Shown: positions 8,687 to 17,674 of the stretch, piece after piece
Numbering within the stretch: position 1 is the first letter of the stretch
Layout of the letters: every line of letters begins with the position of its first letter
Virus record (IMG/VR): IMGVR_UViG_3300025659_000335
Location: 23,546-87,545 of that record
Source: a virus
Strand: one strand, 5' to 3'
Length of the DNA stretch: 64,000 bases
Translations under genes and position numbers: made by a program
Notes under the pieces: model-generated
Told to the model about the DNA's origin: nothing
Databases searched by the model: none
What the model saw: the letters and a program-made list of their open reading frames with translations, nothing else

Positions 8687-10057
8687 ATGATAATACATAT
8701 AACGAACTTAGCAATTATTACTGACCTGACAAGATCTCAAACAGAGCACATAAAAAGATATTTAACAATATCTAATCCTAAGCTCATTGAACTTACCAGG
8801 CTAGGATTAAATGCTCACAAGATAACAAAATACTTAACTTTTTATAAGCACCACGGAGACAGACTACTAGTTCCTATAGGCGCATTGCCATATATTACAT
8901 CTACATTTTCCTACTCAATGTCTAAAGCAGACATAATAGACAATAGAGTAACCCATACATCCGAAGCATATTTTTCTAAATTAAAACCTCATAAAGGATT
9001 TAAATTAAGAGATTATCAAGAGGAGATAGTTTCTGCTTGTATGGAAAAAAGTGTTGGCGTAGTAGAGGCAATGACTGGATCTGGCAAGACTATAGCTTTT
9101 GCTGAACTTATATTAAGACGAAGACAGAATACTTTAGTATTAGTTCACACCACGGAACTAGCAAATCAAACAAGAGCTGCTATTGCAGAATATTTAAATG
9201 TGTCAGAAGATGCTATTGGATTTATCGGCGGTGGCACATTTAAAGTAAAACCTATAACGGTAGGGTTACTACAAAGTCTAGCATCATTTATAAAGACTGA
9301 TGATGGTTTTAGTAAAATAGATTTAATAAATGAGAAGTTTGGACAAATCATTTGTGACGAAACACATATAATAGCTGCAGACTCTTATTATAATGTGATG
9401 ACAGAGCTTAAAGCAAAATATAAATTTGGATTCTCGGCTACTCCTAAAAGAGAAGATGGTCTTACAAATGTTATATTCTTTGCTACTGGTCCTAGAATTC
9501 ATGTTGTTGATAAAGATAGATTAAAAAAAGTTTTAATGAAGCCAGACTTAAGAGAAATTCAAACTGATTATTATTTTCCTCTTATGCAAACCTCCGAATA
9601 CCAAGACATGGTGTCGGATTTAAGTTTAGATGAAGAAAGAAATAATCTAATATTAGAAACTCTAAAAGACTATAAAGATAAACCAATTTGTATTCTATGT
9701 TCCAGACTATCTCAAGTTGAATATTTACAGGACAAAATTAAAGATTCTGTTATATTGACTTCTAAGATGACAAAGAAAAATAGAAAACAAGTAATGGAAG
9801 ATTTATTACTTAAAAAGAAAAACATAGTTATTTCTACTTATGGGTTATTTAGTACTGGAATAAATATCCCTCATTTAGAAATAGTTTTTCTAGCAGGACC
9901 AATGCAGTCTGAAATTAAAATTAAACAAACTGCTGGCAGATTGATGAGAAAAGCTAAAGGAAAAAACTCTGCAATAATGGTTGACTTTGATGATAAAAAA
10001 GTCGATCTTCTACATAGACAGTTCTTAAAACGAAGAAGGATTCTTAGAAAATTATGA
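8687..10057 (+). CDS. Superfamily 2 DNA/RNA helicase (UvsW-like)
   Basis: This 456-residue protein has the SF2 helicase motifs in order: Walker A MTGSGKT (129-135), DETH in place of DEAD/DEAH (224-227), SAT (250-252), and a motif VI-like QTAGRLMRKAKG near 420. The first 100 residues are a separate domain ahead of the helicase core, as in T4 UvsW. Such enzymes unwind branched DNA and help recombination and replication. It is the first gene of the rightward operon and overlaps the next gene by 4 bases. Its ATG sits at the predicted transcription start. Confidence 0.85.
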   Translation: MIIHITNLAIITDLTRSQTEHIKRYLTISNPKLIELTRLGLNAHKITKYLTFYKHHGDRLLVPIGALPYITSTFSYSMSKADIIDNRVTHTSEAYFSKLKPHKGFKLRDYQEEIVSACMEKSVGVVEAMTGSGKTIAFAELILRRRQNTLVLVHTTELANQTRAAIAEYLNVSEDAIGFIGGGTFKVKPITVGLLQSLASFIKTDDGFSKIDLINEKFGQIICDETHIIAADSYYNVMTELKAKYKFGFSATPKREDGLTNVIFFATGPRIHVVDKDRLKKVLMKPDLREIQTDYYFPLMQTSEYQDMVSDLSLDEERNNLILETLKDYKDKPICILCSRLSQVEYLQDKIKDSVILTSKMTKKNRKQVMEDLLLKKKNIVISTYGLFSTGINIPHLEIVFLAGPMQSEIKIKQTAGRLMRKAKGKNSAIMVDFDDKKVDLLHRQFLKRRRILRKL

Positions 10058-10572
10058 TCAAACCAATTAATCTGGCAACAGATAAAGATGGTCGAAAGCA
10101 ACTAACAACTAAATGTGTAAATGTAGACACTGTTCTTGACTCGCCAATGTCAACTCATAAGTATTGGCCACAAGAGTTAGTTGACCTAGTTACTAATATG
10201 AAAGACACTGCTACAGATATAGGAACAGAGCAATGTCTTGGTATCGCTGCAAATCAAATTTGGGATAAAGACTCCCCCTGTCCCTCTGTCTTAATTATGA
10301 TATGGCCTGGGGAAGAAAAAGATACTTGGGGATGGAAAGAGTTTATTAACCCTGTAGTTGTTACAAACGGTAAAACTTATAGAAGCACTGAGGGGTGTCT
10401 TAGCCAGCCAGACGTGGTGTTTGATGTAAAGAGAAAACTCAATGCAACTATCCAATTCCAAGAATTAGATAATCCCGAGCTACAAACAATTAAATTCTAC
10501 GGCAAGCAAGGCCCTTGGGCTAAGATTTGCCAACATGAAATTACGCACATTAAAGGTAAACTGCACAAATGA
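10054..10572 (+). CDS. def: Peptide deformylase
   Basis: All three deformylase motifs are present in 172 residues: GIAANQ (63-68; family G-x-G-x-A-A-x-Q), EGCLS (113-117, Cys115 a metal ligand) and HEITH (161-165, two His ligands and the catalytic Glu). The enzyme removes the formyl group from the N-terminal methionine of new proteins in the cytoplasm. Phage deformylases are known from other environmental phages. The protein stops soon after HEITH and lacks a C-terminal extension. It overlaps its neighbours by 4 bases on each side. Confidence 0.9.
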   Translation: MIKPINLATDKDGRKQLTTKCVNVDTVLDSPMSTHKYWPQELVDLVTNMKDTATDIGTEQCLGIAANQIWDKDSPCPSVLIMIWPGEEKDTWGWKEFINPVVVTNGKTYRSTEGCLSQPDVVFDVKRKLNATIQFQELDNPELQTIKFYGKQGPWAKICQHEITHIKGKLHK

Positions 10573-11576
10573 AAAAAGCATTAACATTTGACGATGTAAC
10601 CATCATTCCTAGATATAGCAAAATAGACTCAAGGGATTCATGTAATACTGATACTATTTTGGCAGGTACTAGTGGACTACGTATACCAATAATTGGATCC
10701 CCTATGGATACTGTAACAGAGCAAGCTATGGCAGATAAACTAGGAGATTTAGGTGGAATTGGATTTATCCACAGGTTTATGCCAATTGAAGAACAGGTCG
10801 CATGTATAGAAAAATCATGTGGACGAGTTGGTGGAACTATAGGAGTAACAGGAGATTATAGATTACACACTAGTAAACTAATAGACGCTGGAGCTACTGT
10901 TATATTAATAGACGTAGCACACGGACATCACATGTTGGTAGAGAACGCTCTTAAACGTCTTAAACCATTATATCCAACTATACCATTTATTGCTGGGTCT
11001 ATCTCGACTGCTGAAGCCGCAGAAGCTTTAATAGCTTGGGGAGCCGATGCTTTAAGAGTTGGTCAGGGCAATGGCTCATTGTGTGAGACTAGAGTTAAAA
11101 CAGGCTGCGGAGTTCCGCAGATTACGGCTTTACAGGAGATTAAAAAAGTATCTGGAAATACACCTATTATTTCATGTGGAGGAATTAGAACCCCAGGTGA
11201 CTTTGCAAAAGCTATTGCAGCAGGGGCAGATACAGTAATCTTAGGATCTTTATTAGCTGGTACAAAAGAAAGTCCTGGAGATATTAAGCGTCAAGGAACT
11301 TGGCCGAATGAAGTATTATTTAAAGAGTACAGGGGATCCGCCTCGGCCTCAGCTAAAAAAGCTAGAGGCGAAGAGGTAAAGAACATTGAAGGTAACTCTA
11401 AACAAATTCCGTATAAAGGAAAAGTAGAACGTATCATAGATGATTTAATGTATGGGCTAAGATCAGCAATGTCTTATGTCGGTGCTATTGATATTAAATC
11501 ATTCCAAGAACGTGCAGAATTTATGGAAGTAACCAATGCTGGAATAGCAGAATCAAAACCACACCTATTAGGATAA
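10569..11576 (+). CDS. IMP dehydrogenase / GMP reductase family enzyme without CBS domains
   Basis: A single (beta/alpha)8 barrel of 335 residues. The start TFDDVTIIP and the catalytic loop GNGSLCETR (Cys172) identify the family, with GG-I in ISCGGIRTPGDFAK (about 201-214) as the phosphate-binding turn. The CBS pair found inserted in cellular IMP dehydrogenases is absent, and the length fits GMP reductase. The loop after the Cys (VKTG) is reductase-like, but the C-terminal TNAGIAESKPH resembles dehydrogenases, so the direction of the reaction (IMP to XMP, or GMP to IMP) is open. Either way it shifts host purine pools for phage DNA synthesis. Confidence 0.85.
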   Translation: MKKALTFDDVTIIPRYSKIDSRDSCNTDTILAGTSGLRIPIIGSPMDTVTEQAMADKLGDLGGIGFIHRFMPIEEQVACIEKSCGRVGGTIGVTGDYRLHTSKLIDAGATVILIDVAHGHHMLVENALKRLKPLYPTIPFIAGSISTAEAAEALIAWGADALRVGQGNGSLCETRVKTGCGVPQITALQEIKKVSGNTPIISCGGIRTPGDFAKAIAAGADTVILGSLLAGTKESPGDIKRQGTWPNEVLFKEYRGSASASAKKARGEEVKNIEGNSKQIPYKGKVERIIDDLMYGLRSAMSYVGAIDIKSFQERAEFMEVTNAGIAESKPHLLG

Positions 11577-11579
11577 GAC

Positions 11580-11954
11580 ATGTTTGACGAAGACGATATT
11601 TTAGAAAACAAAGACAAAATAGCAAAAAGAGAAAAAAATCGTCCTGGACATAGAATTGTAAAATGTTGTGGTAATTGTATATACTTTGTATATTATGGGT
11701 CAGCTCGTAGAGGTTTGTGCTGTGTAGAGCACGTAAAGAAAGCAGAGCGAGATAAAAGTAGAAGAGCACGTTGGACCGTTCCTCAAATAGAGGGTAAGAC
11801 AAGACAACAATCTCTCACCATAGCTCGTGATAGCGGTGAGTATGATTATACTCATATAACATGTCTATGTAAAAACCATAAACTTAGATCTCGTGTTAGA
11901 AGTATAAAGGATGTAACAGATTTTTGTGGTGCGAAGTGGAAAGGTGGTAAGTAA
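11580..11954 (+). CDS. Cysteine-rich, probable zinc-binding small protein
   Basis: A 124-residue basic protein with cysteine clusters CCGNC (about 29-33), CC near 47, CLC near 95 and a late FCG near 115, plus nearby histidines. This pattern suggests one or two zinc sites. No known family is recognised. It lies 3 bases after the purine enzyme and overlaps the longest possible reading of the next gene, though the likely start of that gene (11956) is just downstream of this stop. Confidence 0.5.
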   Translation: MFDEDDILENKDKIAKREKNRPGHRIVKCCGNCIYFVYYGSARRGLCCVEHVKKAERDKSRRARWTVPQIEGKTRQQSLTIARDSGEYDYTHITCLCKNHKLRSRVRSIKDVTDFCGAKWKGGK

Positions 11955-11955
11955 T

Positions 11956-13440
11956 ATGCTAGAAAATATTGCACGCTATCTATTATTGCATGATATAAAA
12001 TCATATGTTTGTGGTGGTACCGCAAGAGATTTAAAGTTAAGCCGAACTATTATGAGTTATGACTTTGCGGTAGTTTCTAACATGCAAGAATTACAAGCTA
12101 AGTTTAAAAATAAGATCAAACATTCAGATCCATTTTTAACTTACGTAACTATTATGTATAAAGGATTATACATAAATTTATACCCACTAAAGAAAGTAAC
12201 TCTTGATAATACTTACTATAAGTTTGAATATACAACCTCTTTAAAAGAGGATTCAAACTCTAGAGACTTTACTATCAATGCACTTTATTTTGATCCATTA
12301 AAAAATAAATGGTATGATTATCATAACGGTAAAAAGGATATAGAGAACAAGCTAATACGCTTTGTAGGAAACCCATATAATAGAATTCTAGAATCTAAGA
12401 TTAGAATATTACGTGGGCCTGTTTTAGCAGGAGTGTTAGGAACGGGGTGGAAGCTAGAGCATAAGACACATGAGGCTATAAAGGATTACAGACTCAAACT
12501 AGCATTAACACATTCTACTCAGGTATACAGAGAAGTAAATAAAATCTTTACTAGAGTAGAAATACCTAGTAAAGTATTTAACATACTTAGGTCTACAAAA
12601 GTTCTGGATGATTTCTTTCCAGAACTTCTTTTATGTGTTGGAATCGAGCAGACTAACAAAAGAAAGAATTTAGATGTGTATCAACATCTAATGTATGCAA
12701 TAGACTCTGTAAAATTATCTCATCCAAGATGTAAGATTATAAGAACAACTGCGTTATTACATGATATAGGTAAGCCGCAATGTATGACTTATAATACTAA
12801 AAATGAGATTCATTTCTATGGACATGAAAAGGCGAGCTCTTTCCTAGCAGAACGCATTTTATTTAAATGGGGATTTAAGAAAGATTTTATTAGACAAATA
12901 ACTTCTTTAATTAATTTACACCTATTTGATGCATCTAGACGTTTATCAAGTGCCGCTGTTAGAAGATTGATCAATAGGGCTAGCCCAGAAAATATACATA
13001 ATCTCATTGATTTACGTATAGCTGATAGATATGGAACAGGACGTCCAGGTATCAGTATGGATAAGGAAGAATATTTAAGAGATAGAATAAATAAAGAACT
13101 TGAAAATATTTCTCCAAATGATTTCAAATTAGTCTTGCCAAATGATCAGATTATTAGTATGATTAAGGATACAACGGACAATCCAGATGCAGCATTGCCT
13201 TATATTAGGCAATACTTGAAAAATAAGATACTGTATAGCCTTATCAAGAATAAGCCTGAAAATCTTAAACGCTTAATACGACAACACTTAAAGATCGATT
13301 GTCCTTTAGATAAGACACATTTGTTTAAAACTTTAGTTGAAATTCAGGAATACAAGGCTGAAACCTTTGATAATGGCAAACTAAAGTGCGGAGTTTTCTG
13401 TAACTTCATGTGTGATAAAAGAATAAGGAATCAGCAATGA
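11956..13440 (+). CDS. tRNA nucleotidyltransferase (CCA-adding/poly(A) polymerase) homologue with HD domain
   Basis: The ATG at 11956 is chosen because AAGGTGG lies 8 bases upstream and homology begins there; an upstream in-frame start at 11926 adds ten residues inside the previous gene. The 494-residue protein has the nucleotidyltransferase opening GGTARD (20-25), the RDFTINAL segment near 108, a RILRGPVLAGVLG helix and an HD phosphohydrolase motif (LLHDIGKPQ) in the C-terminal half. The catalytic pair, normally D-x-D, reads S34-Y-D36, so the first aspartate is missing. Activity as a CCA-adding enzyme is therefore doubtful; tRNA repair or a repurposed role are both possible. Confidence 0.75.
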   Translation: MLENIARYLLLHDIKSYVCGGTARDLKLSRTIMSYDFAVVSNMQELQAKFKNKIKHSDPFLTYVTIMYKGLYINLYPLKKVTLDNTYYKFEYTTSLKEDSNSRDFTINALYFDPLKNKWYDYHNGKKDIENKLIRFVGNPYNRILESKIRILRGPVLAGVLGTGWKLEHKTHEAIKDYRLKLALTHSTQVYREVNKIFTRVEIPSKVFNILRSTKVLDDFFPELLLCVGIEQTNKRKNLDVYQHLMYAIDSVKLSHPRCKIIRTTALLHDIGKPQCMTYNTKNEIHFYGHEKASSFLAERILFKWGFKKDFIRQITSLINLHLFDASRRLSSAAVRRLINRASPENIHNLIDLRIADRYGTGRPGISMDKEEYLRDRINKELENISPNDFKLVLPNDQIISMIKDTTDNPDAALPYIRQYLKNKILYSLIKNKPENLKRLIRQHLKIDCPLDKTHLFKTLVEIQEYKAETFDNGKLKCGVFCNFMCDKRIRNQQ

Positions 13441-13832
13441 TCTTGACTACAGTACTTATCGTATTACTAACAGTCTTATTGGTAATCAGGTTTGTAGAAG
13501 TAAAAAAATACAAACAATTGGTGAAGACGTTAGATCTGAAGGTTGATGACCTACAGGAACAAAATAAAAAAGAACATTTCCATAGGAAAAGTTCAGAAGT
13601 CCGCACAGGACAAATGGTTGAAAAGATGCTACCATTTACTAAAGACTTCAAACATAATCCAAGACAAGCTCAATTTTTAGGTAACCCTATTGATTATATT
13701 GTATTTGGAGACGAATGTATTACTTTTGTTGAAGTTAAAACTGGTAAAGCCAGACTTAGCCAGACTCAGCAAAAGATAAAAAAGTTAGTCAATAATAAAA
13801 AAGTTGAATGGGAAGTTATTAGAATAAAATGA
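13437..13832 (+). CDS. Membrane-anchored endonuclease-fold protein related to Holliday junction resolvases
   Basis: Residues 4-18 form a single membrane helix, followed by a coiled segment to about 45. The C-terminal half holds the PD-(D/E)XK core: GNPIDYIVF with the first acid, then VEVKTGKARLSQTQQ with the E-x-K pair. This matches the predicted endonuclease family distantly related to archaeal Hjc/Hjr. It should cut branched or foreign DNA. It overlaps both neighbours by 4 bases. The membrane anchor is unusual for a recombination nuclease but is known in this family. Confidence 0.7.
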   Translation: MILTTVLIVLLTVLLVIRFVEVKKYKQLVKTLDLKVDDLQEQNKKEHFHRKSSEVRTGQMVEKMLPFTKDFKHNPRQAQFLGNPIDYIVFGDECITFVEVKTGKARLSQTQQKIKKLVNNKKVEWEVIRIK

Positions 13833-16564
13833 ATATAGACGTTTTTAGAAAACTTTTTGTTCATAGGCCAGATGTGTATGCTATTCAAACGCCTAATAGA
13901 ACTTATGTACCTGTCCATGAAGATTTAACAGACCGTGTTATATCAGGACACCTTAAAGGTATGGGAACTATAGGGTTATATCAAATTATCCCAGAACAGA
14001 ACACATTAAAGTGGGCTGTTGTTGATATAGATATCAATAAAGATATATTTATTCAAGAGAATTTTGATCTTGATCTTTGGTTACCTGATTTACGAAAACA
14101 AGCAGAACTTATCCAAACAGCTTTAACAGAGCATGAGATCCCGTCCTATCTAGAGTTTTCTGGGTTTAAAGGATACCATGTTTGGATCTTCTTTGATGAA
14201 CCTGTAGCTTCTTCACCAGTGTATGTTGGATTACATAGTATTATGAAAAACATAGAACTAGTTAATGACGGACTACACTGGGAAATATTTCCTAAACAAA
14301 AGTCTGTCAGTGAAGGAAGTATGGGCTCTCTCGTAAAAGGGCCAGAAGGAAAGCACCAGCATTCTGGAAAAGCTAGTGAATTTATTGATACAGTTGATCT
14401 AAAAACTATTGAGTATGCGGATATAAAAAGTTTAATAGCTGCACATAATACCATTGATGTTATCTTTGAAAAATGTTCAGCATTAAGAAACTTACGTACA
14501 AAAGCATTTACTACTGGAGTATTAACTAATGAAGAAAGACTAAACTTAGCATACATATTAATTAATGCTAGTTCAGAATATGATACTCAAGATGGTGAGA
14601 AGTATTTACTTAATAGTATTTTGCCTAAGCTAGGTAATTACAAAAAAGAAACGTCTGAAAAAAATATACAACGAATGAAGGATGCCGTTGGAGGGGCCGG
14701 GTATAAACCAATAACTTGTGCTAAGTTACAAGAAACTGGTATGTGTCCTGGACCTTGTGCTGAGATTGGTACAAAACGTAGTCCAATATATTTCTATAAA
14801 AAAGCTCTAGGATTTAGTGAAGGGGCTTTATTAAATGTAGAAGATCCATTTGATAATTTAATTAGACGTGGGAATAGTTACTATGAACAAAATCTAGGTG
14901 AAGATGGGGCTGCACCTACACTTGAAAGATTGTGTAATTATATTGTTGATTTACAAGAGCGCGTAGTTGTTGATGATGGAACGGGTGACGAATATACATA
15001 TCTAAAAGGTATTATAAAAACAGATGCAGACGGTGTAGCAGCTGCTGAATTTAAAATGCCTCCATCAGACTTTCATGATAACAACGCATTCAAATCACAT
15101 ATAACAGACAAATTAGGAATTGACGGTATTTTTACAAAGATAAATGCCGAACCTAAAATTAGACAATGTATTGCGAAATACAGTAATACTGTAGATAAGC
15201 GAGTAGTATTACAGATGGGCTACAGGAAGGATGAAGAGGAAGATAGATATCCTGATAAGTATATAAGTCCGTCAGTGATCATTGATAAAACAGGCATACA
15301 TGAAAATACCTCGATTGAGTTTGATTTAGAAGATGCTGATGTAGCAAAATATCTAAATATAATAGAAGTAACCAACGAAGAATTTAATGAAGCTAAACAA
15401 GGATTAAATAATCTTCTTTCTTTAAGTGATTGGAATTATACACATTCAGCACTAGCCCACACTATGCTGCCAATTATAGCTCCGTTCTTATCTGGAGAAG
15501 ACACTAAATTTACTTACTTCGTTAGAGGTAACTCTGGTGATGGTAAGTCTTATATAATGAAGTTCTTCCAGAACTTTTATGGAAACTTCACTAACTTAGC
15601 TAGTTGGACCTCTACCTTTGCAGCGCTATCAAGAATAGGACACCTGTTTAAAGATGCTCTGTATGTAATAGATGATTTTAAACGTCGTAATCTAGGTCGA
15701 GCCTATGATCAAGCTTTAACTTTAATGCAGACTTATGCAGATAATACAAGCAGATCAAGAGCACGTCCTGACATGGCAATGCAGAAAACATTTACTATTA
15801 AGGGCTGGTTGGCATGTACTGGTGAGGATACTCCAGATGGAGAAGCCTCCACATTAGCAAGAAGCATTCAAGTAAACTGCCTACCAGGAAAGAAAGATAG
15901 AGACCTTGGTAGAAAAGTAGAAAGTGTAAGTCATCTATTCTCTGGAATAACTGGTCGTTATATACATCATGTATTAAAAACTAATCCATTATTATTTGAT
16001 AGAGCCTTCCAATCATATGAAACATTATTCTATGAAGAGGTAAAAGGCTTACCGAATGATACTCGTATTACTAGAAACATTAGTTTGTTAATGACAAGTT
16101 ACAAATTTATTAGTGAATTCTTTTGGTCGAAAAAAGTATCTGCTGAGAACCAAGAAAAGTTTAAAGAGTATTTACTTTCTAAAATAAAAGAACAAGCAGT
16201 AGAATCGGCAGAGGAGATGTCGTCCGAGAAATTCATTGAGCAGTTGAGTCTTTTAATTGGTACAGAATCAGTAATCCTTTTAGATGATACGACAGTTCCA
16301 GTGTCTTTAACTCAATATGAAAAGGGAAGAATTATAGGATGGAATGATTTAAATAATTCAGAACATACTTATATTATAGGTTCTAGGGCATACGCACTAA
16401 TAAATAGCGCTCTTATGCAACAGAATATGTCTTTAGGCCATAGCTTAAAAGCAATGATGCTTGATATGTATACTAAAGGATATATTAAAGATCAGAAACT
16501 ACAATCACTTATATTTAATAAAAGGAAAATAGATGTGATTGTTTTTAACCAAGGAGTTATTTAG
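13829..16564 (+). CDS. Primase-helicase with archaeo-eukaryotic-type (TOTE-like) primase domain
   Basis: A two-part 911-residue protein. The N-terminal domain has the archaeo-eukaryotic primase signature: D-I-D (66-68) as the metal-binding acids, and SGFKGYHVWIFF (111-122) with His117, both typical of primases from TOTE systems. A cysteine cluster follows near 300 (C-x8-C-x3-C). The C-terminal half is an ATPase with Walker A GNSGDGKS near 570 and Walker B YVIDDFK near 610, of the kind that follows many phage and plasmid primases. It would prime and unwind DNA at the phage fork, in place of a DnaG-type primase, which I do not see in the window. Confidence 0.8.
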   Translation: MNIDVFRKLFVHRPDVYAIQTPNRTYVPVHEDLTDRVISGHLKGMGTIGLYQIIPEQNTLKWAVVDIDINKDIFIQENFDLDLWLPDLRKQAELIQTALTEHEIPSYLEFSGFKGYHVWIFFDEPVASSPVYVGLHSIMKNIELVNDGLHWEIFPKQKSVSEGSMGSLVKGPEGKHQHSGKASEFIDTVDLKTIEYADIKSLIAAHNTIDVIFEKCSALRNLRTKAFTTGVLTNEERLNLAYILINASSEYDTQDGEKYLLNSILPKLGNYKKETSEKNIQRMKDAVGGAGYKPITCAKLQETGMCPGPCAEIGTKRSPIYFYKKALGFSEGALLNVEDPFDNLIRRGNSYYEQNLGEDGAAPTLERLCNYIVDLQERVVVDDGTGDEYTYLKGIIKTDADGVAAAEFKMPPSDFHDNNAFKSHITDKLGIDGIFTKINAEPKIRQCIAKYSNTVDKRVVLQMGYRKDEEEDRYPDKYISPSVIIDKTGIHENTSIEFDLEDADVAKYLNIIEVTNEEFNEAKQGLNNLLSLSDWNYTHSALAHTMLPIIAPFLSGEDTKFTYFVRGNSGDGKSYIMKFFQNFYGNFTNLASWTSTFAALSRIGHLFKDALYVIDDFKRRNLGRAYDQALTLMQTYADNTSRSRARPDMAMQKTFTIKGWLACTGEDTPDGEASTLARSIQVNCLPGKKDRDLGRKVESVSHLFSGITGRYIHHVLKTNPLLFDRAFQSYETLFYEEVKGLPNDTRITRNISLLMTSYKFISEFFWSKKVSAENQEKFKEYLLSKIKEQAVESAEEMSSEKFIEQLSLLIGTESVILLDDTTVPVSLTQYEKGRIIGWNDLNNSEHTYIIGSRAYALINSALMQQNMSLGHSLKAMMLDMYTKGYIKDQKLQSLIFNKRKIDVIVFNQGVI

Positions 16565-16567
16565 TGA

Positions 16568-17326
16568 ATGAAACTTAAGACCATTGCTAGTAGTAGCAGC
16601 GGAAATTGCACACGAGTTAGCTCTGGTAAAACTTCTATACTAATTGATTGCGGTATTCCAAGAAAAAGAGTTTATGAAGATGGCGTTTTTGATATAAGCG
16701 CCATTTTTATTACTCATGAGCATAGCGATCATATAAAAGGTGTTAATGTTTTATATAAGAAAGCTAAATGTAAAGTATATTTACATCGACATGTATATGA
16801 AGCCAGACCTAAACATTTTGAATCTATACCCATAGAGGATATAATGTTTATAGAAGCTGGAGATATTACTACAATCGATGATACTTTTACAGTTGAAGGC
16901 TTTAGTACAAAGCATGACGCAGCATATAGTATGGGTTTTGTAGTTACAGAGATATCTTCGTCAAAGCGCTTCGGATATATGACTGATACTGGGGCTGTAA
17001 CTGCTTTAATAAAAAATAAATTAAAAGAATGTGATAGTTACTTTATTGAAGCGGACTACGACGATGAGCAATTAAAAAAATACGCTGACTACTCAATCGA
17101 ATTAAAAGATAGAATAAAAGGAAACTTTGGGCATTTAAGTACTGCACAAGCTATAGAGTTTATTAAAGAATCTGTTGATTTAGAAAAAGTAAATAATGTA
17201 ATCTTTGGCCACTTAAGTGCAAGAACAAATTCACCAGAACTAGTACAAGCTTCTATTGATGAAGAGTTTCCTAAATATATTAATAAATTCTACATAGCAC
17301 CAATAGACGAAGAGTTAGATATATGA
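16568..17326 (+). CDS. Metallo-beta-lactamase-fold hydrolase
   Basis: A 252-residue single-domain protein with the metal-binding motif H-E-H-S-D-H (50-55). Later ligands fit the fold: MTDTG near 138 and a C-terminal HLSARTNSPELV. The opening SSSSGNCTRV matches the YycJ/WalJ branch of the superfamily, whose members are thought to be nucleases. Placement between primase-helicase and a 3'-5' exonuclease supports a DNA-processing role, but the substrate is not known. Confidence 0.75.
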   Translation: MKLKTIASSSSGNCTRVSSGKTSILIDCGIPRKRVYEDGVFDISAIFITHEHSDHIKGVNVLYKKAKCKVYLHRHVYEARPKHFESIPIEDIMFIEAGDITTIDDTFTVEGFSTKHDAAYSMGFVVTEISSSKRFGYMTDTGAVTALIKNKLKECDSYFIEADYDDEQLKKYADYSIELKDRIKGNFGHLSTAQAIEFIKESVDLEKVNNVIFGHLSARTNSPELVQASIDEEFPKYINKFYIAPIDEELDI

Positions 17327-17652
17327 TACTTGCATATAGTTATAGTCCTGTGTATTGTATCGACGAGGACGGTATACAGACGGCAATTAAAGACCCAGAC
17401 TATGTAAAAAGGTCTAGTAGAAGTCCATCTCGTTATATTGCCTCTGAAGAATGTATATTATTAGCTCATGAAAAGGAAGTAATAAAGATAATTACGGGCT
17501 TTGATGTGCTACCACACATACTATTTAGCAAGATAGTAACCTTTGCTGTAAACCATGATATGAGGCTAGAGATCATAGCATGTGGTAACTTACACCATTT
17601 AAATTATCTTGATAAATTAGTAGAAATGCACAACAATCTACTTGACAGTTGA
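17323..17652 (+). CDS. Protein of unknown function
   Basis: 109 residues, overlapping the preceding hydrolase gene by 4 bases, with no recognised motif. Mixed alpha/beta, no signal peptide or membrane segment. Its final codons contain the -35 box of the promoter for the exonuclease gene. Confidence 0.5.
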   Translation: MILAYSYSPVYCIDEDGIQTAIKDPDYVKRSSRSPSRYIASEECILLAHEKEVIKIITGFDVLPHILFSKIVTFAVNHDMRLEIIACGNLHHLNYLDKLVEMHNNLLDS

Positions 17653-17669
17653 GCATATCTTACTATATT
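17642..17669 (+). promoter_or_regulatory. Promoter in front of the exonuclease gene
   Basis: TTGACA, 16 bases, TATATT. The ATG at 17675 lies six bases past the -10 box, so the transcript would start at or next to the start codon. No Shine-Dalgarno site is visible. The -35 box lies inside the end of the previous gene. Confidence 0.65.
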
Positions 17670-17674
17670 AAAGT

